Assembly (NCBI GenBank): GCA_019637855.1
Contig: JAHBUX010000009.1
Span: 62,001 to 126,000, forward strand
From: Bdellovibrionales bacterium
Lineage (GTDB): Bacteria > Bdellovibrionota > Bdellovibrionia > Bdellovibrionales > UBA1609
DNA: 64,000 nt
Direction of reading: 5' to 3'
Each line of letters opens with the position of its first letter. Positions within the stretch are counted from its first letter, which is position 1. A model generated the notes under the pieces. That model made no database searches. It was given only the letters and a program-made list of their open reading frames with translations, and had not been told where the DNA came from. Position numbers and translations under genes: made by a program. This document shows, piece by piece, positions 25,340 to 33,877 of this stretch.

Positions 25340-26053
25340 ATGATGTTGTGGCGTAAAAAACGAATCGCGCAAGCGGCGGATGAACGGTTTTCCTCGGTCC
25401 AGGCCTTGGCCCGTCAACTCGGCGTTCAACGCCGAATGAATGCTCGCATTCTCTATCCCCGACGTATCACCGGGCCACTCCCTTCCGTGAGCTTTTCTGG
25501 CCAACCCATACAGATCGCCGACATCAGCGTCGGTGGTTGCTGTTTGATCGATCCGTTTGAAATTTTAGGCAAGGACGTGGGCAATGAGCTCACTCTCACA
25601 TTGCACTTTGGTGACACCCAAGTGCGCGTCCTCAGTCGATTGGTCGGTCGGGTTGAGCACCGGCGCCACATTCAGTTTTTGAATCTGCCACAGCCGCGCC
25701 TCGAGTCCCTGCGCTTAGTTATCGCCGAAGCCGTAGGCGGCGCGGCCATGAAGCAAAACTGGCCGTCTGAGAAGAATGGTCCACAGATCAGCGTGCGCGA
25801 AATGTGGAGTTCGCTCATCGGTGACAGCCTGGCGCTCACCGATGAGGTGCACAAGACGGCACAACTCACTTTGAACGGTCGTACCTACGATCTGCATAAA
25901 AATGCCTGGCCAACCCGAGCCGGCGGTGAACGCGTGACCCGGGCCAAATTTATGGCCATGCTTTTGTTTCTGGCCAACATTCCCCATCCCAGTGCCGGAG
26001 TGCAGATACTACTGGCCGAACTGGAAGCGCTGGCGCTTGAGGAGTCGCGATGA
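25340..26053 (+). CDS. PilZ-like protein
   Basis: The product is 237 residues and starts right after the upstream stop codon. A PilZ-like domain covers about residues 28-130: the motif ADISVGGCCL fits DxSxxG, but the arginine motif is degenerate (QRRMNARILYPRR), so c-di-GMP binding is uncertain. The C-terminal 100 residues (ISVREMWSSLIGDSLALTDEV onward) are helical and match no family I know. It overlaps the next gene by ATGA. Confidence 0.72.
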   Translation: MMLWRKKRIAQAADERFSSVQALARQLGVQRRMNARILYPRRITGPLPSVSFSGQPIQIADISVGGCCLIDPFEILGKDVGNELTLTLHFGDTQVRVLSRLVGRVEHRRHIQFLNLPQPRLESLRLVIAEAVGGAAMKQNWPSEKNGPQISVREMWSSLIGDSLALTDEVHKTAQLTLNGRTYDLHKNAWPTRAGGERVTRAKFMAMLLFLANIPHPSAGVQILLAELEALALEESR

Positions 26054-28110
26054 CTCCCAATCTCGAAAGCTTCCGACCGAAACTCAGAACCGGCCGAGTC
26101 ATTCCACAGGGTTCGCGCATTATTTTTGAAACTGAAAATCCGTACAATCAGATCGTCTTGCCCATGGCCCTGGCGGATTTGGTTCTCTTGTGCTCCGGTC
26201 AATTCAGCGTGCGTGAGATCGTCGACAAGGTTTACAAAAAACAAGGCGCTGTTCCGTTTCGCTCCATGCTGACCGCCATCCATCTTCTGCACCAAGGCGG
26301 CTTTTTTGAAAATGGCGATCAACTTGCACTGAGCCCGCACCTTCAATCTTGGATGGAGCCGCGGCGCAGCCGCTGGCATCTGTCGTGGCGCTTTGGCCAA
26401 CGCATAGCCGCCGCCCATCGCTCGCCTTTGGCTTTTTACTTTTTGACCCTCGGCCTTCTACTGACCTCGATCTTTGGTCTGCAGTTTTTCCCCGGCAATA
26501 TTTTTGCCGACGCCCAAAGCTGGAGCAGTGAGAGAAGCTGGACGGAACTGATGCTCGCACTGCTGGCGGCGAGTTCGGTGCTACAGACTTGGCGCTATCT
26601 GCTGTGCGGGATTCAGCTCCTACTCCTGACGTCCAAAGCCTACAACATGTCACTGCGTTTGAGTCCTTGGGGCGTACATCTGCATGTGGGTGATGAGGCC
26701 AATGACCTATTCGAGAATCGCCTTTACACCTCGATGTTTCATATCAGCCAGATCTTGGCCAGCTGGTCCCTGATCTTGATCGCCAGCCCCTTTGTTTCGA
26801 GTGATATCCTCCAGCCTTTGATTCTGACTGGCTCCCTGATTTCGTTTTGGGAACTCAATCCGTTTCGTAGTAGTGAGGGCCGAAAACTGGTACGAGCGCT
26901 TTTGATTCCCACCGACCGTGACGTCATTTCTTGGCACTTCGACGCCGGTAATCTTTTGCATTCCATCAATCCCGAAGGCGGCCGCAAAGACCAGGACTTT
27001 GCGCGCCTGTGCGCCATCTGGGGCGTGGTGTGGCTAAGTGGCTCATTCTTCCTCTTGTATCAGATTGCCAAGCAGTTCGGTGCCGGTGTTCTGGGACAGC
27101 TCACGCATGATTCCGACCATACTCTCGGCGCGTGGCTAGCCGTCGGAGCCTGGCTCGCCACTCTCTACTACTCCGTGCAGGCGATGGTTGAGATCCTGTT
27201 TCTCTCTGTGGTGCAACCCTACTGGGATGCGCTCATCGGAAGGATCAAGCGCCTGGCATTCCGCCCGCGCAAAGAATGGTCACAAGCTGAGGTGTTAAAA
27301 AACATCGAAGGCCTGCCTTTGTTTTCCCACTTTCACGAGCAATTCTTAGAGAAGATCGTGACCCACTCGCAAGTCGTTGAATACAACGACGGTCAAACCA
27401 TCCTCCGCCAAGGCGATGCCGCTCGCGAACTCTACGTTTTACTCGAAGGTGATGTCGAAGTGATCCGTCGCACCTCAAGCCTTACGGAAGACTGGGTCTC
27501 CATTATCTCGGCTCTTTCGGTTTTCGGTGAAGGTGCCCTGGTGGACGATACCCCGCGCGCAGCCCAGATCCTTGCGCGCCGTCGAGTCACAGTCCTTTGC
27601 GTTCCCGTTCATGCCATCCGTCAAGTGGCGTTGGAATCGCAATCCGTACGTCAACTGGAAGTGTTCCGTAACGCCATTATGGTGAATCAGTTCTTCGCCT
27701 CCTCACCGGTCTTTCGTAGCCTTTCAGTCTCGTCGATCGAGTTCCTATGTAGCCGCGGTACGCTCGAATATTTCGACGAGCAACAAACTGTGTTCAAACA
27801 GGGCGAGCGTGGCGACAGCCTGTATCTCATCTTGCGCGGAAGCGTGGATGTCGAGGTGCATGGCATGAACATCAAACGCCTGCGCCAAGGTAGTTTCTTT
27901 GGCGAGATCGCCCTGATTGCCAATATTCCTCGCACAGCCTCAATCATTGCCGCCGAACCATCAGTGTTTTTTAAGATCTCGTCGGACGCATTCTGGGAGG
28001 TCTTGGTCGAGCATATGGATCTCGGGGTCTTTATCGAAACCGTATCTGAAACTCGATTGAAAGAAGACTTGGCCCTTGCCCCGCTCAAACGGGCCAGCGG
28101 TGACTCATAG
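26050..28110 (+). CDS. Membrane protein with PqqD-like and two cyclic-nucleotide-binding domains
   Basis: The product is 686 residues. Residues 15-95 resemble a PqqD-like module (VLPMALADLVLLCSGQFSVR). Residues 125-400 hold several membrane segments (for example FYFLTLGLLLTSIFGLQFF) in an arrangement like M50-type membrane proteins, but no HExxH is visible. Two CNBDs follow (about 420-535 and 550-670) with ELYVLLEGDVEVI, FGEGALVDDTPRAAQIL, LYLILRGSVDVEV and FFGEIALIANIPRTAS. Each has the Glu-Arg pocket. Its position after two PilZ genes suggests crosstalk between c-di-GMP and cyclic mononucleotides. Confidence 0.78.
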   Translation: MTPNLESFRPKLRTGRVIPQGSRIIFETENPYNQIVLPMALADLVLLCSGQFSVREIVDKVYKKQGAVPFRSMLTAIHLLHQGGFFENGDQLALSPHLQSWMEPRRSRWHLSWRFGQRIAAAHRSPLAFYFLTLGLLLTSIFGLQFFPGNIFADAQSWSSERSWTELMLALLAASSVLQTWRYLLCGIQLLLLTSKAYNMSLRLSPWGVHLHVGDEANDLFENRLYTSMFHISQILASWSLILIASPFVSSDILQPLILTGSLISFWELNPFRSSEGRKLVRALLIPTDRDVISWHFDAGNLLHSINPEGGRKDQDFARLCAIWGVVWLSGSFFLLYQIAKQFGAGVLGQLTHDSDHTLGAWLAVGAWLATLYYSVQAMVEILFLSVVQPYWDALIGRIKRLAFRPRKEWSQAEVLKNIEGLPLFSHFHEQFLEKIVTHSQVVEYNDGQTILRQGDAARELYVLLEGDVEVIRRTSSLTEDWVSIISALSVFGEGALVDDTPRAAQILARRRVTVLCVPVHAIRQVALESQSVRQLEVFRNAIMVNQFFASSPVFRSLSVSSIEFLCSRGTLEYFDEQQTVFKQGERGDSLYLILRGSVDVEVHGMNIKRLRQGSFFGEIALIANIPRTASIIAAEPSVFFKISSDAFWEVLVEHMDLGVFIETVSETRLKEDLALAPLKRASGDS

Positions 28111-28198
28111 TGAGACAGACCATTTCTCCACGCAAGCTTTTCACGCTCCAATTCGGTACTCTGAAAAGAGTCACCCCCGCCGGTGAAGGAGCCCACGA

Positions 28199-29797
28199 GT
28201 GAAACGAAGCGTCCTGCGTTTTGCTTTGCCGATCACAGTCCTGATCGCGCTGCCAATGTCTTTCAACTCCTGCCAAGGCGGACTGCTCGGCAATGGCTTT
28301 ATGGCCAAACAATCCTGCAAAGTCGGTCTAGAAAAAGGCATCGTCACCAAGATGGCCTTCGATAGCAATATCACGCCACAACCCTTTGCCGCGGGCAAAG
28401 TAAACTTGGGCCCATCGTCCTCATCAGCCAACGGCAGTTTAAGCAAAGCCACCGCGGCTCCTGATCTAAGTGCGGGTCGTCGGCTGGCTGTGATCTTAGA
28501 CAACTCCTGCTTGGATCGCAGCCAGGCGACCGTCATCAGTCAGATGGCTATCGCTTCCGGGGAGCGCATGAGTGCTCTGAATCGCCAAGCCTATGAATGG
28601 AAATTAGAGCGCGCTTACACAGAAGAAGAGCTGAACACGCTTGCGGCCGCTGATAGCTGTGTGGTGGGCGTGTCGTGGAACAAAGATTATAAGATCGCCG
28701 CCCTCACCTTTAACGACTCCAGCTTCTCGAACCAAGCCCATTTTCCCTCTGTGCGCGCGCAAGAAGCCTATAGCCTTTTTTATGGCAATGGGGGAGCCAT
28801 GTCGACCACCACCGGAAATCCGGTCGTGATCGCTGTGGTGGATACGGGTATCGATTGGATGCACCCGGATTTGAAAAACAATCTGTGGGTACACTCGCAG
28901 GGCGTGGGCATTGACATCACCACATTGGGGACATCACTGGTGGACTTCAATCCCTTTGACGTCTCTGACTTCGGTCACGGAACACACGTCGCCGGATTGA
29001 TCGCCGCTATCGCCAACAACAGTCAGGGCACTGTCGGCTTGATGCCCTATCGGGCCAAGCTCATGGCTATCAAAGTTTTTAAAAGAGAATCGAATGGAGA
29101 TCTCTCGACCACCTCCAACTTCTTTTTCAATGCTCTGCAGTTCGCCTATTTGAACAATGCCGATGTGATCAATCTGAGCCTAGGTTCAGTGACTTCAGGC
29201 TCTGCCTCCGACCCTGTAGCCGAATCCGGCCTGGACGAAGCCCTTCAGCGTGGCGTGACGGTCACCACCGTGATCGGTAACGCCGATACCGGCAATGGCC
29301 AAAACATCGATGGCAATACCATGACCTCAATTCCCGGTATTTATGCGAGCAAAGCGGGCGTGGTGGGCGTCGGTTCTTATGATGTAGCCAGCGGCGGCAA
29401 GAGTTACTTCAGTCACTATAGCACCACCTATGCCGAGATCGCCGCTCCAGGCGCGGAGTCGTCTGGCACAGGCATCTATTCGACTTTGCCCACCGCTCAA
29501 GGCTCCTATGGCCGCCTTTCAGGCACCAGTCAGTCGGCACCGCTTGTTGCCGCCGCTGCCGGCTTGACTATCGGTTTGATTCGCAACGCGTATGGGATTG
29601 ATCCGACTCCAGCCGAAGTTGAGCGTTTGCTTCTCACTTCAGCGGTTAAGAGCACAGCACTCACCACCTACTTTAAGAATGGCAATCGTTTGGACTTGCT
29701 GAACCTCGCGCAAAAGATCAATACGGATTACCCCAACACGCGCGTCACCAGCACAGCGGGTCCACCGCAGCTTGGCGCCAATTCACCTTGTCCATAA
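28199..29797 (+). CDS. Subtilisin-family (S8) serine protease, putative lipoprotein
   Basis: The product is 532 residues. The N-terminal signal ends in MSFNSCQGG, a likely lipobox with Cys at about 24. A propeptide-like part follows (30-200), then the S8 catalytic domain with Asp in IAVVDTGIDWMHPDL, His in FGHGTHVAGLIAA, Asn in TVIGNADTG and Ser in GTSQSAPLVAAAAG. The enzyme would be an exported, membrane-bound endopeptidase. The start is GTG with AAGGAG upstream. It ends 15 bases inside the convergent gene at 29783. Confidence 0.92.
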   Translation: MKRSVLRFALPITVLIALPMSFNSCQGGLLGNGFMAKQSCKVGLEKGIVTKMAFDSNITPQPFAAGKVNLGPSSSSANGSLSKATAAPDLSAGRRLAVILDNSCLDRSQATVISQMAIASGERMSALNRQAYEWKLERAYTEEELNTLAAADSCVVGVSWNKDYKIAALTFNDSSFSNQAHFPSVRAQEAYSLFYGNGGAMSTTTGNPVVIAVVDTGIDWMHPDLKNNLWVHSQGVGIDITTLGTSLVDFNPFDVSDFGHGTHVAGLIAAIANNSQGTVGLMPYRAKLMAIKVFKRESNGDLSTTSNFFFNALQFAYLNNADVINLSLGSVTSGSASDPVAESGLDEALQRGVTVTTVIGNADTGNGQNIDGNTMTSIPGIYASKAGVVGVGSYDVASGGKSYFSHYSTTYAEIAAPGAESSGTGIYSTLPTAQGSYGRLSGTSQSAPLVAAAAGLTIGLIRNAYGIDPTPAEVERLLLTSAVKSTALTTYFKNGNRLDLLNLAQKINTDYPNTRVTSTAGPPQLGANSPCP

Positions 29798-30115
29798 GAC
29801 GCTGTAACCGTCACCGCGACTGAGACGCACACGCGTCAGCGCGTGCACCCCCGCCGTGATCAACTCTTCCGCCAACCACTCCGCTAAGGCGGGAAGCGTA
29901 GGCGCGATTCCCAAATCCACGTCTACTCCTACAGCTCGATGATCAATGCGGTCGACGATCTGGCGAATGAGTTTTTTAATCTCCGGGTCAGCAGCGGACG
30001 AGTCCGCACGGCAGTAGGCCTCGACCACACAATTAAAACCCTGGCCGTAAGGCGCAGTCGTGGCCGGCCCTAGAGCCAAAGAGATATGAAATTTCTGGCC
30101 AATTTCCGGTGTCAT
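29783..30115 (-). CDS. Degenerate pterin-synthase-fold protein
   Basis: The product is 110 residues from the ATG at 30115; the frame extends to a TTG at 30163, but that would leave only 5 bases before the divergent peptidase gene. The pattern FHISLALG ... FNCVVEAYCRA ... IVDRIDHRAVGVDVDLG ... APTLPALAEWLAEEL ... VRLSRGDGYSVLW follows the PTPS/QueD fold. The zinc-binding HxH motif is missing (YGQGFN stands in its place), so catalysis by the standard mechanism is unlikely. It is a third member of this fold in the window; assignment is moderate. Confidence 0.55.
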   Translation of the reverse strand: MTPEIGQKFHISLALGPATTAPYGQGFNCVVEAYCRADSSAADPEIKKLIRQIVDRIDHRAVGVDVDLGIAPTLPALAEWLAEELITAGVHALTRVRLSRGDGYSVLWTR

Positions 30116-30168
30116 CCACCGCGTGCTATCACGAGGTTTGACTAGGGTAAAGAGCTCCCCCAATATAG

Positions 30169-31050
30169 ATGTATATGCATTCTTTTTTATTTCTCCTAGC
30201 CCTGAGTTTCGGGGTCTATGCGACGGACAAGACGCCCGAGGTCGCAGCCCCTGTGCCGCCGGTCACCACGGTCCCGACTCTGGCCGAGACGTGTCTCGCC
30301 CATATGAAGTCCATTCCGGGCTCTTATTCTATCGAAGAAATGAAAGGCGTCTGCGCCAAGATCAAACAGATGGATGGCTGCGAGAGCGTAAAGGGCGCAC
30401 CGATCTACTACTACGAACGCATCGGTTCGAACAAAAATCCAAAACGCATTTTCGCAAAATCTCTAATTCATGGCGATGAAACTTTGGCCGGCACCGTGGC
30501 CCGCGCCTGGATGCTGCGCTTGGAAAAGATCGAGCCGCGCAATTCGTGGCGCGTGATTCCGGTGGCCAATCCGGATGGCTGGAAGGCCAAGACTCGCACC
30601 AATGCGCACGGCGTGGACTTGAACCGCAATTTCCCCACCAAGAACTGGGACGTTGAGGCCTTAGGTTATTGGAAAAAGAAGATGCGTAGCGACCCTCGCC
30701 GCAATCCAGGCCCCGAATCCGCAAGCGAACCTGAAACCAAGTGCTTGATCAAAAACTTTGAAGAGTTCAACCCGGACTTCATCATCTCCGTGCATACTCC
30801 GCTTGGAGTTTTGGATTTGGACGGACCTAAGCTCGCCCCACCCGCCTTCCGCCCCTTACCCTGGACTTCGTTGGGCAATTTCCCCGGAAGCCTTGGCCGC
30901 TATATGTGGGCAGACAAGAAAGTTCCGGTGTTGACGATTGAGCTTAAAGGCAATGAGGACGTGGATAAGCTCGAAGCTTTTGATCGTCTGCAGGATATTT
31001 CGGGCACAATCGCCATTCAGGCGGATCAGGTAAAGAATAAGAAAAATTAA
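30169..31050 (+). CDS. Secreted M14-family zinc carboxypeptidase, MpaA-like
   Basis: The product is 293 residues with a signal peptide (cleavage near VYA-TD). The M14 zinc site is seen in LIHGDET (HxxE) and SVHTPLG (third ligand His), with substrate-binding GVDLNRNFPTKNW and the catalytic Glu in LTIELKG. The sequence is closest to murein-peptide amidase MpaA and related gamma-D-glutamyl-diaminopimelate amidases, which trim peptidoglycan peptides. Unlike MpaA, this one is exported. Its stop codon overlaps the convergent apt stop in the shared TTAA. Confidence 0.85.
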   Translation: MYMHSFLFLLALSFGVYATDKTPEVAAPVPPVTTVPTLAETCLAHMKSIPGSYSIEEMKGVCAKIKQMDGCESVKGAPIYYYERIGSNKNPKRIFAKSLIHGDETLAGTVARAWMLRLEKIEPRNSWRVIPVANPDGWKAKTRTNAHGVDLNRNFPTKNWDVEALGYWKKKMRSDPRRNPGPESASEPETKCLIKNFEEFNPDFIISVHTPLGVLDLDGPKLAPPAFRPLPWTSLGNFPGSLGRYMWADKKVPVLTIELKGNEDVDKLEAFDRLQDISGTIAIQADQVKNKKN

Positions 31051-31568
31051 AGGCGAATCAGGGCGTCCGCAGAACTCTTCAGTTTCTGACGCCCATTCAA
31101 GAACCCCAGCTCCAACAAAAACACCGAGCCAGTCACCGTTGCGCCGGTTTCCGTGCACAGCACTTCCGCGGCTGCAGCGGTGCCTCCGGTGGCCAACACA
31201 TCATCGACAATGCACACGCGATCCTCATTTGATAGAGCATCCACGTGAATCTGCAAAGTGTCGCGGCCGTACTCAAGATCATAGGAGTGCGAGAAGGTTG
31301 AGTAAGGCAGCTTACCGGGCTTGCGAATCAACACCAGGCCCAAGCCCCGCCGCATGGCCACCGCCGCGCCCAATAAAAAACCACGGCTTTCAATGGACGC
31401 AAGTTTCGTGGTACCTGCAGGAATTCGCTCAGCCAGATGATCCGCCAACGAAGCAAAGGCCGCCGCATCAGACAAAACGGGAGTGATATCTTTAAACAGA
31501 ATTCCTGGTTTAGGGAAATCGGGGACATCGCGGATCAGACTGTGGATTTGCTCCACACTCAGCTTCAC
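31047..31568 (-). CDS. apt: Adenine phosphoribosyltransferase
   Basis: Converts adenine and PRPP to AMP and pyrophosphate in the cytoplasm. The product is 173 residues with VPDFPKPGILFKDITPVL, ESRGFLLGAAVA, RKPGKLPYSTFSHSYDLEYG and the PRPP loop VCIVDDVLATGGTAAAA, all standard for Apt. The start is GTG, overlapping the upstream lipoprotein stop as GTGA. It is last in a five-gene minus-strand run that begins with leucine dehydrogenase. Confidence 0.96.
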   Translation of the reverse strand: MKLSVEQIHSLIRDVPDFPKPGILFKDITPVLSDAAAFASLADHLAERIPAGTTKLASIESRGFLLGAAVAMRRGLGLVLIRKPGKLPYSTFSHSYDLEYGRDTLQIHVDALSNEDRVCIVDDVLATGGTAAAAEVLCTETGATVTGSVFLLELGFLNGRQKLKSSADALIRL

Positions 31569-31954
31569 TCAAAGCTCCACTTTTTAAAGCCCTTGCTCTC
31601 GGCCTTCTTCAAATCCTTCGATGGGATCTCATAGACATTGGCTATACCGGTGGCCGATCCACACACCTGAATGTGCATCAAACCGTCGGGCTTTTTCACG
31701 GACGAGAAGATCGTAATTCCTTGCAGCTCTTTAGCCATCACTTCAACCGCTACAGGCTTGCCCATCTTACACTGCAAACTGCCGTCATACTTATAGACAA
31801 AAACGCGGTCACCAGCGACCGCAGGCGTTTGCGTGACATCGGTCGCTTCGAGCGGTTTGGCTTCCGCCGGAGGCGTGGCCGGGTGCCGACAATGTCCCTG
31901 CGCGCAGCCCAACAATCCCACCAGCATAAAAAATGAAAGAGACTTTACTGCCAT
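31565..31954 (-). CDS. Putative small lipoprotein
   Basis: The product is 129 residues from the ATG at 31954, which has AAGGA 7 bases upstream. A lipoprotein signal ends in LVGLLGCAQG (Cys16). The mature part contains VFVYKYDGSLQCKMGKPVAV and HIQVCGSATGIANVYEI, two Cys and a lysine-rich end. No family is recognised with confidence. Its start lies inside the end of bamB (10-base overlap), and its end overlaps apt, so it is coupled to both. Confidence 0.65.
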   Translation of the reverse strand: MAVKSLSFFMLVGLLGCAQGHCRHPATPPAEAKPLEATDVTQTPAVAGDRVFVYKYDGSLQCKMGKPVAVEVMAKELQGITIFSSVKKPDGLMHIQVCGSATGIANVYEIPSKDLKKAESKGFKKWSFE

Positions 31955-33072
31955 GGCCAATCCTTCGCGTAACGTTTCCAATTCACCTGCAATGCAAACA
32001 GGTTGGCATCGGTCGACATAAAGTAAACCTCGCTGCTCTTAGTATCCACAGTGACGCGCGAGGTGACACCACGGCCAGGAGCGAACTCGCCCAAAAAGTC
32101 GCCAGTGCGCGGATCTAGAAAGCGCAGAGCACCATCCATTTCACCCACCATCAAGACACCCTTGAACAAGGTGGGCGAAGTGGCGATACCGAGCGGGTTG
32201 TCTTTTTGCCAGATGACTTTCCCAGTAGCTTTTTCGACCGCCATGGTCTTGCCCGAACTGGAGGAGTAGTAAAGCGTTCCACCTTCACGCAAAACTTCGT
32301 CGTAACCGCCATCATCCAAGTTCCACACCACTTTGCCGTCGGCCGCATTCACCGCATAGAGAGAGCCGTCATAGCTCGACACGTAGGCCGTGTCGCCATC
32401 GATCACCGGACTAGCGTCCACGTCACGAAAGCGCTTGTTGCGATTCAAATTGGTTTCCCATACCAAACTACCGGAAGACTTATTCAAGCCCACCAAGGAG
32501 CCATCAGAAAATCCAATCAACACCAAATCACCGTAGAGTGCCGGCATAGAACCGCCACGTACGGAGAGGTTTCCAGCCTCGCGGCGGTTGTATAGCCACA
32601 AGAGCTTGCCGGATTTTGCGTTGAGGGCATGCGCTACATTGTTACCACCGAGCACATAGAGAACGCCGCCGTAAACTAGCGGACGAGCCAAACCCTCGGC
32701 TTTTAAAGGGTAAGTCCACAGCACGCGACCCGAGTCCGGATAAACCGCGTAGAGCTGACCATCACCGGCACCAAAATAAAGGATGTCGTCGGCGATAAAG
32801 GCGCCGCCTTCGCAACCGCCGTGGATATTCAAACGCCAACGCTCATTGCCGTTGGCGCGATCATAAGCCACCACACCATCAATAGAATTGCCGGTGATAA
32901 TGAGCTTTTCCGTGAGAATGGGGGCAAAACGGTGAATCAGACGTCCGCCCAGATACTCCTCGTTCAAAGTGCTACGAGCCCACTTGCGCTCAATCACCAG
33001 TTGATTGGGCTTGCTTTGCACCATCGAACACGCGCTGAGACTGATCGTAAGCAGACAGAAAAGTATCCGCAT
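31945..33072 (-). CDS. bamB: Outer-membrane assembly lipoprotein BamB (PQQ-like propeller)
   Basis: BamB is a lipoprotein of the BAM complex that helps insert beta-barrel proteins into the outer membrane. The product is 375 residues: a lipobox ISLSACS, then repeated propeller blades with ANGNERWRLNIHGG, DSGRVLWTYPLKAEG, KSGKLLWLYNR, SSGSLVWETNLN, ADGKVVWNLDDGG and ATGKVIWQKD, eight-bladed PQQ-repeat style. The start at 33072 is chosen at the lipoprotein signal; a frame continues upstream into the neighbour. The yfgM-like gene lies 1 base upstream, as in many proteobacteria. Confidence 0.9.
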   Translation of the reverse strand: MRILFCLLTISLSACSMVQSKPNQLVIERKWARSTLNEEYLGGRLIHRFAPILTEKLIITGNSIDGVVAYDRANGNERWRLNIHGGCEGGAFIADDILYFGAGDGQLYAVYPDSGRVLWTYPLKAEGLARPLVYGGVLYVLGGNNVAHALNAKSGKLLWLYNRREAGNLSVRGGSMPALYGDLVLIGFSDGSLVGLNKSSGSLVWETNLNRNKRFRDVDASPVIDGDTAYVSSYDGSLYAVNAADGKVVWNLDDGGYDEVLREGGTLYYSSSSGKTMAVEKATGKVIWQKDNPLGIATSPTLFKGVLMVGEMDGALRFLDPRTGDFLGEFAPGRGVTSRVTVDTKSSEVYFMSTDANLFALQVNWKRYAKDWPWQ

Positions 33073-33073
33073 C

Positions 33074-33871
33074 TTATCCCTGTTGTGGTTTGAGTTCGAG
33101 CAAGCGTAGGTACTGTTGCGCGCTAGTCGAAGCTTCGCTGCCCGGGAAGTCACGGCCCACTTTCTCATAAGTCTGCTTGGCTTTGTCAGCCTGACCTTTG
33201 AGTTCGTAAGCCACGCCCAGCTTCAACATCGCTTCCGGATGAAAGGCGCCTAAGTTCTTAGCGTCCACTACGCTCTGATAGGCTTTGGCTGCATCGTCGT
33301 ACTTTTGGTTCTCCATAAACACCAAACCCTGGTGCATCAGATAAAAACCCCCGAGAATATCGCGATAGCTGGGCTTATAGCTGACCAGCTCTAGGACTGT
33401 CAGCGCTTCCGGGTACTGCTTCTGCTGCAGGAGAAACGACGATAGATTCATAGCCGACATCAGTCCGGCTTTGGTGCCGCCCTGGCGCTTCACTTCACTT
33501 TTTAGCTTCTCTACCAAGGGAGCAAAGTCCTTGGCGTAGTCGACCGGGCGAACGGACTCGGGCTTAGCCACGCTCTTCGCTTTAGTCGACAGCCCCGCAA
33601 GCTCTTGCATAGCTTTGGCGCGCTCTTCACGAACAGAGGTTTCGGCCTTTCTAAGCTCCGCTTCCGGCGCATACAGGGCCTCCGCCGCTTTGCTTTCCAC
33701 ATGACTTTGGTAGTAACCGTAAGCCACCCAAACCACACCGACGACGATCAAAACACCAAATAAGGCGCCCACAGCGCCGGCGTTCTTCTCGATCCAATGA
33801 AACGCGCGATCGCTCACGGAATGAAACAAATCCGGTCCCTTGAGTTCTTTTTTATCCATTTTCACTGCCAT
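33074..33871 (-). CDS. YfgM-like tetratricopeptide membrane protein
   Basis: The product is 265 residues. A single membrane helix (about 35-55, VGALFGVLIVVGVVWVAYGYY) precedes a periplasmic part with TPR-like repeats (about 130-260: LLQQKQYPEALTVLELV, MENQKYDDAAKAYQSVV, ELKGQADKAKQTYEKV). This is the layout of YfgM, a translocon-associated chaperone factor, usually encoded next to bamB, as here. AGGAG lies just before the ATG. Confidence 0.82.
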   Translation of the reverse strand: MAVKMDKKELKGPDLFHSVSDRAFHWIEKNAGAVGALFGVLIVVGVVWVAYGYYQSHVESKAAEALYAPEAELRKAETSVREERAKAMQELAGLSTKAKSVAKPESVRPVDYAKDFAPLVEKLKSEVKRQGGTKAGLMSAMNLSSFLLQQKQYPEALTVLELVSYKPSYRDILGGFYLMHQGLVFMENQKYDDAAKAYQSVVDAKNLGAFHPEAMLKLGVAYELKGQADKAKQTYEKVGRDFPGSEASTSAQQYLRLLELKPQQG

Positions 33872-33877
33872 CCACTC

